The position numbers were made by a program, and so were the translations under genes. Below the pieces are notes generated by a model, which was not told the origin of the DNA, ran no database searches, and saw only the letters and a program-made list of their open reading frames with translations. Below, in pieces: positions 1 to 6,686 of a stretch of 64,000 bases of DNA. Origin of the DNA: Chryseobacterium sp. OV279 (GTDB lineage Bacteria; Bacteroidota; Bacteroidia; Flavobacteriales; Weeksellaceae); the NCBI RefSeq assembly GCF_900128945.1, contig NZ_FQUD01000001.1:1415450-1479449 (forward strand), in the 5' to 3' direction. The number at the start of each line of letters is the position of its first letter. The first letter of the stretch is position 1.

Positions 1-2
1 GA

Positions 3-1982
3 TTATTAGGATTGGCTCAGGCTTCTAAAGTGTATAAAAGTGTAAAATTCGAAGGTTCTGAAAAGTTCTCCAAAGAAGGTAATGAAATAGCTTTCGGAAC
101 CATTGGGGATGCGTCTACCGCAGAAGGACATTTCTGGGAAACATTGAATGCAGCGTGTGCGCTTCAGGTTCCTATGATCGTTTCTATCTGGGATGACGGG
201 TACGGAATTTCTGTTCCTACTAAAAATCAGAGAGCAAAAGCTGACATTGCAGAAATGTTAAGCGGTTTCCAAAGAAAAGAAGGTGAGAACCAGGGATGTG
301 AAATCATTCAGGTGAAAGCATGGGATTATCCTGCATTATTGGATGCTTATGCAAGAGCAGAGCAGTTTGCAAGAATGGAGAGCGTTCCTGTGGTGGTTCA
401 TGTGATTGAAGTGACACAACCTCAAGGTCACTCTACTTCAGGATCTCACGAACGATATAAAAATGAAGAGCGTCTTTCATGGGAATCTCAGTTTGACGGA
501 TTGGTAAAATTCAGAGAATGGGTTTTAAATTATTCAATCGAAATTGAAGGAAAAGAAGAAATTATTGCTTCAGTTGAAGAATTGGATGCCATTGATGAAG
601 AAGCAAAAAAAATAGTAAAAGCAGGGCAGAAAAATGCCTGGGAAAATTATCAGAAGACTATTACCGATTTGATTCAGTCTGTTCTTCCGTTAGTGGAAAA
701 CCTTAAAGGTCAGAATGCTGAAATTGAAGGATATATCAGTCAGTTCAATAAATTGGTTTCCAAAGCCAAAAAAGATGTTTTCCACCTGATTAGAAAAGCT
801 TTATTGGCCACAAGAGGAACGAATTCTGCGGAAAGAACCCAATTGATGCAGAAATACAATGAAGTTTTTGAAATAGAAAAAGACAACTATTCTTCCCACT
901 TATATTCTCAGTCTCAGTGGAAAGCTGAAAACGTAAAAGAGATCGCTCCTGTTTTCTCAGAAAATTCTGAAGAAGTAGACGGAAGAGTGGTGGTAAGAAA
1001 TAATTTTGACAAAATTTTCGAAAAATATCCTGAAACTTTAGTATTTGGTGAAGATGCCGGTAATATCGGTGACGTTAACCAAGGGCTTGAAGGAATGCAG
1101 GAAAAATATGGTGAAGTACGTGTAGCAGATACCGGAATCCGTGAAGCTACCATTCTTGGCCAGGGTATTGGTATGGCGATGAGAGGTTTGAGACCTATCG
1201 CTGAGATCCAGTACTTAGATTATATTTTATACTGTTTACAGGGAATGAGTGATGACTTAGCAACTGTTCAATACAGAACAAAAGGAGGCCAGAAAGCACC
1301 TGTAATCATCAGAACAAGAGGTCACAGACTGGAAGGTGTATGGCATTCAGGTTCTCCAATGGCGGGAATCCTGAACCTTTCTAAAGGGATCTTGGTATTG
1401 GTACCGAGAAACTTAACGAAAGCTGCCGGATTCTACAATACAATGCTTCAGAGTGATGATCCTGCCGTGATTGTTGAGTGTCTGAACGGATACAGATTAA
1501 AAGAAAAGCAGCCTGATAACTTAGGTGAGTTCACTGTTCCTGTCGGAAAAATTGAAGTGACAAAAGAAGGAAAAGATGTTACTCTAGTGACTTACGGTTC
1601 TACATGGAGAATTGTAATGGATGCAGCGGAAGAACTTGAAAAATTAGGAATCTCTGCAGAAGTTATTGACGTTCAGTCTTTAATTCCATTCGATTTAACC
1701 AACGAAATTGCTGAAAGCGTGAAGAGAACGAACAGATTAGTCGTGATCGACGAAGATGTGGAAGGCGGTACTTCAGCGTTTATTCTTCAGCAGATTCTTG
1801 AGAAGCAGAAAGCATTCAGATACCTGGATTCAGATCCGTTGACGATTGCAGCCAACGATCACAGACCTGCTTATGCAAGTGACGGAGATTATTTCAGCAA
1901 GCCATCTTCAGATGATATGGTAGAAAGAATCTACGCCATGTTCAATGAAACAAACCCTCAGAAATATCCTGCGATATTCTAA
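3..1982 (+). CDS. 2-oxo-acid dehydrogenase E1, fused alpha/beta subunits (5' truncated by window edge)
   Basis: Thiamine-diphosphate-dependent E1 component, probably of the branched-chain 2-oxo-acid (2-oxoisovalerate) dehydrogenase complex, which decarboxylates the oxo acid and passes the acyl group to lipoyl-E2. The frame is open to the left edge, so the N-terminus lies outside and the TTG at 12 is not a start. The first ~200 visible residues carry the alpha-type TPP motif (GDASTAEGHFWETLNAA). From about residue 320 the beta subunit follows (FGEDAGNIGDVNQG; RTRGHRLEGVWHSGSP; a transketolase C-terminal domain with IDVQSLIPFD). Fused alpha/beta E1 proteins are usual in Flavobacteriia. The likely E3 partner, dihydrolipoyl dehydrogenase, is at 21171 and not adjacent. 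A hairpin terminator follows directly. Substrate preference is inferred from the family only. Confidence 0.88.
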   Translation, partial: LLGLAQASKVYKSVKFEGSEKFSKEGNEIAFGTIGDASTAEGHFWETLNAACALQVPMIVSIWDDGYGISVPTKNQRAKADIAEMLSGFQRKEGENQGCEIIQVKAWDYPALLDAYARAEQFARMESVPVVVHVIEVTQPQGHSTSGSHERYKNEERLSWESQFDGLVKFREWVLNYSIEIEGKEEIIASVEELDAIDEEAKKIVKAGQKNAWENYQKTITDLIQSVLPLVENLKGQNAEIEGYISQFNKLVSKAKKDVFHLIRKALLATRGTNSAERTQLMQKYNEVFEIEKDNYSSHLYSQSQWKAENVKEIAPVFSENSEEVDGRVVVRNNFDKIFEKYPETLVFGEDAGNIGDVNQGLEGMQEKYGEVRVADTGIREATILGQGIGMAMRGLRPIAEIQYLDYILYCLQGMSDDLATVQYRTKGGQKAPVIIRTRGHRLEGVWHSGSPMAGILNLSKGILVLVPRNLTKAAGFYNTMLQSDDPAVIVECLNGYRLKEKQPDNLGEFTVPVGKIEVTKEGKDVTLVTYGSTWRIVMDAAEELEKLGISAEVIDVQSLIPFDLTNEIAESVKRTNRLVVIDEDVEGGTSAFILQQILEKQKAFRYLDSDPLTIAANDHRPAYASDGDYFSKPSSDDMVERIYAMFNETNPQKYPAIF

Positions 1983-2002
1983 TTGGGATTTTAGATAAAA
2001 TG

Positions 2003-2033
2003 AAACCGCTTTCTTTGGGAAGCGGTTTTTTTG
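2003..2033 (+). terminator. Rho-independent terminator of the E1 gene
   Basis: Perfect 9-bp stem AAACCGCTT/AAGCGGTTT (2003-2011 and 2020-2028) with an 8-nt loop and a run of T on the 3' side, 20 nt after the E1 stop codon. Confidence 0.85.
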
Positions 2034-2067
2034 TTCATTTTTATTAAAACAACATAATTGTAAATTA

Positions 2068-2415
2068 ATGAAATTCAGATTTTTATATTTCTTTTTTATA
2101 TGGGTATTGATAAATTGTAAAAATGATAAAAAAGAAATTTTGTCAGCCGATAGAGAAGCTCCTCTAGGTTGGATCTACTTAAAAATGTATGATGATGAAA
2201 GTTTTGAATTTATCTCCCAGGGAATGATGCGGGATAAAGATATTTATGTGGGAAATTATAAATTAAAGCATGATACTCTTTATTTTAAGTATAAAGATTC
2301 AATTCCTAAAGTAGGCTCAAAAGCGATCATACAAAAAGGATTTGTTAATTATCTGAATGGAAATTATTCAGAAAGTCTTCACGTTAAATTAAATAATCTT
2401 CCGGTTAGTAAATAA
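2068..2415 (+). CDS. Small predicted lipoprotein of unknown function
   Basis: A 115-residue protein. Its N-terminus is a signal peptide ending in a lipobox-like LINC with Cys17 as the predicted lipidated residue. The following KNDKKE is the charged tether common in Bacteroidota lipoproteins. The mature part is rich in Tyr, Asp and Lys and I recognise no domain in it. It ends 9 nt from the stop codon of the convergent HxlR gene, with no hairpin between them, so the two 3' ends probably overlap in transcription. Export to the cell envelope is inferred from the lipobox. Function is unknown. Confidence 0.6.
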   Translation: MKFRFLYFFFIWVLINCKNDKKEILSADREAPLGWIYLKMYDDESFEFISQGMMRDKDIYVGNYKLKHDTLYFKYKDSIPKVGSKAIIQKGFVNYLNGNYSESLHVKLNNLPVSK

Positions 2416-2424
2416 AGGCTAAAA

Positions 2425-2811
2425 TCAAACTTCAGCAGCTTTTTTCATTTTACTATCAAGCACATTGCAATCCTTATCATACTGCACCTCCTTATTATCA
2501 AACTTCGCTTCCCATTCTTCCAGCAAATATAAAATCGGCAACAATGCCAATCCCTTTTCTGTCAACGAATATTCAACCCTCGGAGGAAGTTCTTTGAACT
2601 CTTCTCTTATGATCAATCCGTCATTCTGCATTTCTTTTAACTGATCAGTCAGTACTTTCCTTGAGATTACATTAATCCGTACGGCAAGTTCTCCAAATCG
2701 AAGTTTACGGTCTTTAATCACCAATACAATGATTGGTTTCCACTTGCTTCCTAACGCAGACATTGCTTTGCCCAGAGGACAGCTGTATTTCATCAATTCA
2801 CTCTTTACCAT
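2425..2811 (-). CDS. HxlR family winged-helix transcriptional regulator
   Basis: 128 residues, the normal length for HxlR/YodB/HypR-type DNA-binding regulators. The family signature is present at the N-terminus: Cys11 in YSCPLGKAMSALGSKW, then the winged helix with SRKVLTDQLKEMQNDGLI and the wing RVEYSLTEKG. In characterised members the equivalent Cys senses quinones, aldehydes or disulfide stress. That role is inferred here from position only. It is divergent from an old yellow enzyme gene at 2936. The 124-nt gap is packed with GTTAC half-sites, including a perfect palindrome over the predicted promoter of the partner. This suggests that the regulator controls both genes. Confidence 0.88.
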   Translation of the reverse strand: MVKSELMKYSCPLGKAMSALGSKWKPIIVLVIKDRKLRFGELAVRINVISRKVLTDQLKEMQNDGLIIREEFKELPPRVEYSLTEKGLALLPILYLLEEWEAKFDNKEVQYDKDCNVLDSKMKKAAEV

Positions 2812-2816
2812 ACGTT

Positions 2817-2912
2817 GTTACTTTTAAGTTACTAATGTAAGTTACTGCGAAGTTACCACTTTTTTCTGACAAGAGATACAAATACGAACTATTATTAGTT
2901 ACTTTGTGTAAC
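2817..2912. promoter_or_regulatory. Cluster of GTTAC half-sites, putative HxlR operators
   Basis: GTTAC occurs at 2817, 2828, 2841, 2852 and 2898. Two inverted pairs are visible: TTAC-N4-GTAA at 2829-2840 and a perfect GTTAC-N5-GTAAC at 2898-2912. The latter overlaps TTACTTTG (2899-2906), a 7/8 match to the Bacteroidota -7 box TAnnTTTG, 29 nt before the oxidoreductase start. Short inverted repeats of this type bind known HxlR-family regulators. The assignment to this regulator is inferred. Confidence 0.6.
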
Positions 2913-2935
2913 AATTATAAAATACCCATTTAAAA

Positions 2936-3997
2936 ATGAGCACAGAATCATTATTTAAACCTTTTGTTTACAAAAATCTGGAACTTAAAAACAGAATCGT
3001 AATGGCGCCTATGACCAGAGCACAGTCTGATAATGGAGTTCCTACTCAAAATATCGCAGAATATTATGCAAGAAGAGCCGCTTCTGATGTTGGATTAATT
3101 CTTTCTGAAGGAACCGTAATCAACAGAACCGCCTCTAAAAATATGCAGAATATCCCGGACTTCTATGGAAATGAAGCTTTGGCCGGCTGGAAAAACGTGA
3201 TCAATGCCGTTCATCAGCATGGCGGAAAAATGGGACCTCAGATCTGGCACGTAGGAGATACCAGATCATCCGAAGACTATCCGTTAGCTCCAATGGAGAA
3301 AGCCTCTACCATGACTTTAGAAGATATTCAGGATACGATCGCCCAGTTCGCAGCTTCTGCAAAATCTGCAAAAGATCTTGGTTTCGACTGCCTTGAAATT
3401 CATGGCGCGCACGGTTACCTTATCGATCAGTTCTTTTGGGAAGTAACCAATACCAGAACTGATGAATATGGCGGAAAAACCATCAAAGAAAGAAACCGTT
3501 TCGCAGTGGATGTGGTTAAAGCCATAAGAGCTGCAGTAGGAGAGGATTTCACGATTATTCTTCGTCTATCCCAATGGAAGCAGCAGGATTACAGCAGCAG
3601 ATTAACTGCCAATCCAGCGGAAATGGAAGAGTGGTTATTGCCGTTAAAAGAAGCCGGAGTAGATATTTTCCACTGTTCACAGCGTCGTTTCTGGGAACCG
3701 GAATTTGAAGGTTCTGATTTAAATTTTGCAGGTTGGGCTAAAAAAATTACAGGACAGCCAACAATCACGGTAGGTTCTGTAGGATTGAAAGGAGATTTCA
3801 TGAGTGCCTTTGCAGGTCAGGGAACAGAGAAAGCAGACCTTACGGAACTGATCAGAAGACTGGATAATCAGGAATTTGATCTGGTAGCGGTAGGACGTGC
3901 ACTTTTACAGGATCCACAATGGGTTCACAAAATAAAAACCGGAAATACAGAAGAGCTTTTAGACTTTTCAGCGGAAAGCATGGCGAAACTGTATTAA
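2936..3997 (+). CDS. NADH:flavin oxidoreductase, old yellow enzyme family
   Basis: A 353-residue FMN-dependent TIM-barrel ene-reductase that would reduce activated C=C bonds of enals, enones or quinones with NAD(P)H. Visible family features are the N-terminal LFKPFVYKNLELKNRIVMAPMTR, the substrate-binding His pair in EIHGAHGYLIDQFFW (about residues 154-168), and the C-terminal phosphate-binding stretch DLVAVGRALLQDPQWV. Length is normal. The divergent HxlR-type regulator and the GTTAC operator cluster suggest induction by an electrophile that the enzyme then detoxifies. That logic is known for other HxlR/oxidoreductase pairs, but the inducer here is unknown. Confidence 0.9.
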   Translation: MSTESLFKPFVYKNLELKNRIVMAPMTRAQSDNGVPTQNIAEYYARRAASDVGLILSEGTVINRTASKNMQNIPDFYGNEALAGWKNVINAVHQHGGKMGPQIWHVGDTRSSEDYPLAPMEKASTMTLEDIQDTIAQFAASAKSAKDLGFDCLEIHGAHGYLIDQFFWEVTNTRTDEYGGKTIKERNRFAVDVVKAIRAAVGEDFTIILRLSQWKQQDYSSRLTANPAEMEEWLLPLKEAGVDIFHCSQRRFWEPEFEGSDLNFAGWAKKITGQPTITVGSVGLKGDFMSAFAGQGTEKADLTELIRRLDNQEFDLVAVGRALLQDPQWVHKIKTGNTEELLDFSAESMAKLY

Positions 3998-4111
3998 AAG
4001 GTGAATGGTCAATTGTGAATTCGCTTCGCTGTCAATTTTTAATTTTATAAAAGAATTGGCGGGGGTATCATTCACTTGCGTAGCAAAATTGACCATTGAC
4101 CACTCACTTTT
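3996..4111. repeat. Imperfect inverted repeat, MITE-like
   Basis: The left arm (about 3996-4020, containing GTGAATGGTCAATTGTGAATT) and the right arm (about 4085-4111, read on the minus strand as AAGTGAGTGGTCAATGGTCA) are imperfect inverted copies around an AT-rich centre. No open frame is inside. It lies between the old yellow enzyme stop and a bidirectional terminator. Confidence 0.45.
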
Positions 4112-4166
4112 AAACAATACAAATTTTCTTTAATTTATATTTAATTTTCACCTATTTATTTAAAAG

Positions 4167-4200
4167 AAACCCGCTTTCAGAACTTCTGGAAGCGGGTTTT
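4167..4200. terminator. Bidirectional terminator between convergent genes
   Basis: Stem AAACCCGCTT/AAGCGGGTTT (4167-4176 and 4190-4199), 13-nt loop. T-runs are available in both directions. It serves the oxidoreductase on the plus strand and the small peptide genes on the minus strand. Confidence 0.75.
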
Positions 4201-4208
4201 GATTGGTG

Positions 4209-4370
4209 TTAATCAGGACATTCCTCAGTAACAGGAGTGCATCTCCAACGCACTGGAGATCCATTTTTAGGGGGTATAAGGCACGCAATAGTTCCGTCCG
4301 GACATTCCGGTGCATTTCCGCCATTAATTTCCTTTAAATCTGATTTTTTTAATTTCTTTAGATTTTTCAT
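4209..4370 (-). CDS. Double-glycine-leader, bacteriocin-like peptide (53 aa)
   Basis: Translating the minus strand from the ATG at 4370 gives a 53-residue peptide. It starts MKNLKKLKKSDLKEINGG, a lysine-rich leader ending in Gly-Gly, and is followed by NAPECPDG and a short core with four Cys and several Pro/Thr, ending in ECPD. Such leaders direct cleavage and export by C39 peptidase-containing ABC transporters, and short proteins of this type are common in Chryseobacterium. The peptide lies 30 nt downstream of a close paralogue (4401-4559) on the same strand. Leader and NAPECP are shared and the core differs. No C39 transporter or maturase is in the window. Antimicrobial activity is not shown by sequence alone. 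Confidence 0.7.
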   Translation of the reverse strand: MKNLKKLKKSDLKEINGGNAPECPDGTIACLIPPKNGSPVRWRCTPVTEECPD

Positions 4371-4400
4371 ACTTTAATTTGTTGATTCTTTACGTGTGTA

Positions 4401-4559
4401 CTATTTAGGACATCCTACCCCTGGCTCACATGACCAGTAACTTGGAATATCACCGTTACGACGATGATAACATGCTGTTGTTCCTTCCGGGCATTCTGGT
4501 GCATTTCCACCATTAATTTTCTTCAATTCTGACTTGGCTAATTTTTTTAAATTTTTCAT
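4401..4559 (-). CDS. Double-glycine-leader, bacteriocin-like peptide (52 aa)
   Basis: The start is the ATG at 4559 (MKNLKKLAKSELKKINGG). A longer reading from 4649 adds an unrelated hydrophobic extension encoded in the upstream leader DNA and was rejected. The 18-residue leader ends in Gly-Gly. The core begins NAPECPEGTTAC, holds four Cys, and ends CEPGVGCPK. It is the first gene of a two-gene unit with the paralogue at 4209-4370. A terminator at 4641-4679 separates it from the C1 peptidase gene upstream, so it probably has its own promoter within 4560-4640. I could not find a clear TAnnTTTG box there. Confidence 0.72.
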   Translation of the reverse strand: MKNLKKLAKSELKKINGGNAPECPEGTTACYHRRNGDIPSYWSCEPGVGCPK

Positions 4560-4640
4560 ACGTAATAATTTGTTGAATATTAAAAGTAAAATATTTTCAC
4601 CACACAGCGAAATATTTGCATGAAAAAATATGATTACTAG

Positions 4641-4679
4641 AAAAAACAACCGCGCTCCAAAAATTTTTGGAGCGCGGTT
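4641..4679 (-). terminator. Terminator of the C1 peptidase gene
   Basis: Perfect 32-nt palindrome at 4648-4679 with the arm AACCGCGCTCCAAAAA. On the minus strand it is followed by a T-rich run (complement of 4641-4646). It lies 56 nt after the peptidase stop. Confidence 0.8.
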
Positions 4680-4734
4680 TTAACAGATTTAAATATCTAA
4701 AATTACCGCAGTGAACGGTAACAGTGATTTTGTA

Positions 4735-5937
4735 TTATAAACCAATATTTTTAGTAGGCTTCAACTGTTTAAGAATACTTTTTGGAACCGCATTCTTATG
4801 GATAAGGATCGCGGTTGATTTGTATTCTACATAAGGTCTTGTTACGTAAAGATAACCCTCGAAATCATTGGTTACGCCCCAGGAGTTTTTAACCATATAA
4901 TATTCTTTTCCGGTCTGGTCTTTCGCCAATCCTACGATATGCATACCGTGATCATCCGTGGTAGAAAGGTTGTTAAGCGCTTTCTGACGCATATCTTCGG
5001 TAATAGTTTTATCTTTCTTCGGCTCAGTGAACAGCGTTTGCTTGTTTTCAGCAGTGATCCCATTCAAATCCACATCAGGAACATAAGCTACCCCGTTTTT
5101 GTATGAGAAATAAGGCTCAGAAACGTCTGTAGCCCATCCTACGGAGTATCCTTTGTTTACAGCATTGTCAATGATTGCTGTTAAATCTTTCATTGGAACA
5201 TTCCAGTCAGAATCATGGCTCCAGTTATCAGGAATCGGAACTACAAATTTTTGGTAGTACGGGTAATCTTTGTATGAAGAAATTTCTATATAATCTTCAG
5301 GATTGATTCCTACCACTTCTTTAGCGAATGTTTTAGGCGTATAATTTTTTCCTTCGTAGGTAAAATTAGCAGGCACTTTTCCTAGATATTCATCCAGAAT
5401 TGAATCTACGGAATCCATCCAGTTATCTGAAAGCTTTCCTTTTGAACTTGCCTGAACAAGACTGTCCAGAACTGTTTTTAATTTCCCCTGCATTTCCTTA
5501 AAATTATTAAGGCTCTGTCCGGATTTTAATCCTGTATACACATCCTGAGGTACCGCTCCGTATTTTTTGTACATATTAATCACGTCGTGCAGTTCGCCTC
5601 CGTCACCCCAGCTGATCGCTCCGCCGTTAAGGACAAATAATTTAGCTTTATCGTGGTAAGAATTTCTTGCCGTGAAAATTTCAGCCAGATCTACAGGTTT
5701 TTTACCCATTCTCTGCATTTCAGATTCAAGGAAAGAATTCCCTGAATAGCTCCAGCAGGTTCCGGATGATCCCTGGTTTTTTACTGAAGTCGCTCCTACG
5801 TCTTTTAACGCGGTGAACTGAAAATTAGCATTTTGTGATTGATTGTTCTTTAATTTGTTGATCAAGTCATCTTGGGCAAACATCATACTTCCTGCAGACA
5901 AAACAAAAAGTAATGAGGCAATTTTGGTATTTTTCAT
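4735..5937 (-). CDS. Secreted C1 family cysteine peptidase, PepC/bleomycin-hydrolase-like
   Basis: 400 residues from the ATG at 5937. This start gives a clean signal peptide (MKNTKIASLLFVLSAGSMMFAQ). The longer frame from 6072 adds 45 residues with no such logic. Papain-fold active-site motifs are present: Gln55 and catalytic Cys61 in NQGSSGTCWSYSG, catalytic His about 330 in DDHGMHIVGL, and Asn about 351 in VKNSWG. The SGTCWSYSG context and the spacing resemble the C1B (PepC/BLMH) branch more than classic papains. A signal peptide in a C1B-like enzyme suggests a periplasmic or outer role, unlike cytoplasmic PepC. Two double-glycine-leader peptide genes lie directly downstream beyond a terminator. 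A functional link is possible but not shown. Confidence 0.85.
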   Translation of the reverse strand: MKNTKIASLLFVLSAGSMMFAQDDLINKLKNNQSQNANFQFTALKDVGATSVKNQGSSGTCWSYSGNSFLESEMQRMGKKPVDLAEIFTARNSYHDKAKLFVLNGGAISWGDGGELHDVINMYKKYGAVPQDVYTGLKSGQSLNNFKEMQGKLKTVLDSLVQASSKGKLSDNWMDSVDSILDEYLGKVPANFTYEGKNYTPKTFAKEVVGINPEDYIEISSYKDYPYYQKFVVPIPDNWSHDSDWNVPMKDLTAIIDNAVNKGYSVGWATDVSEPYFSYKNGVAYVPDVDLNGITAENKQTLFTEPKKDKTITEDMRQKALNNLSTTDDHGMHIVGLAKDQTGKEYYMVKNSWGVTNDFEGYLYVTRPYVEYKSTAILIHKNAVPKSILKQLKPTKNIGL

Positions 5938-6157
5938 TACTATAAAAAGATTATTTATACGAATAGTCGTTCCTATTAAAGATTTGTTACAAAGGGAAAA
6001 GTTAAATTTGAAAGTGAAAAAAGTTGAAAAAAAAGAAATTAAACGAAGCTGTTTGGGTATCAGTTTATTCACTATTTTGCCTTTTTACAAAAAAATATTT
6101 AAAATGTTTCCAACCTGTCTCAAAGTTGATGCATCTATAAGAGTATAAAGCCTGACT

Positions 6158-6676
6158 ATGGAAAGAGAATTACTAATAGAATGCCAACGTAACAGCCGCA
6201 GTGCACAGCGGAAGGTCTACGAGAAAATGGCGGGCAAGCTGTACTCAGTCTGCAGACGCTACCTGAAAAATGATGAAGATATTGAAGAAGTATTGGCCGA
6301 TACGTTCTACAAAATATTCACGAAGATCAGCCAACTCCAGAATGTGGACACTTTCGAAGGTTGGGCCAGAAAAATTGCTGTCAATGAATGCCTTCAGAAA
6401 TTAAGGGCCACCAAAACACAGTTCGTCTCTATGGATGACAGTTTTGCAGAAACATCCGGAACCTTATCCGAAAGCATTTCGTTTGAGAAAGATATCCTGA
6501 GCCTGCTGAACTTTCTTCCGGAAGGCTGCAGAGCCATATTCAACCTGTTTGCGATTGAAGGATATCCACATAAGGAAATTGCTTCCATGCTTTCTATAAG
6601 CGAGGGAACTTCTAAATCCCAGCTCAATTTTGCAAGGAAAAAACTACAGGAACTTTTGGTTAATCAGAACATTTAA
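6158..6676 (+). CDS. ECF-type RNA polymerase sigma factor
   Basis: 172 residues. Region 2 is at about 15-80 (RKVYEKMAGKLYSVCRRYLKN...EVLADTFYKIF...WARKIAVNECL). Region 4 is at about 115-168, with LPEGCRAIFNLFAIEGYPHKEIASML and the helix-turn-helix ending SEGTSKSQLNFARKKL. There is no region 1 or 3, as in ECF factors. The next gene starts 10 nt downstream and its product has an anti-sigma-like cytoplasmic N-terminus with one membrane segment, so the two genes are probably a co-transcribed sigma/anti-sigma pair. Confidence 0.9.
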   Translation: MERELLIECQRNSRSAQRKVYEKMAGKLYSVCRRYLKNDEDIEEVLADTFYKIFTKISQLQNVDTFEGWARKIAVNECLQKLRATKTQFVSMDDSFAETSGTLSESISFEKDILSLLNFLPEGCRAIFNLFAIEGYPHKEIASMLSISEGTSKSQLNFARKKLQELLVNQNI

Positions 6677-6686
6677 ATTTTAGGCA

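Noticed and set aside
5938..6072. N-terminal extension of the C1 peptidase
   Set aside because: The extension precedes a complete signal peptide and falls in AT-rich leader DNA.
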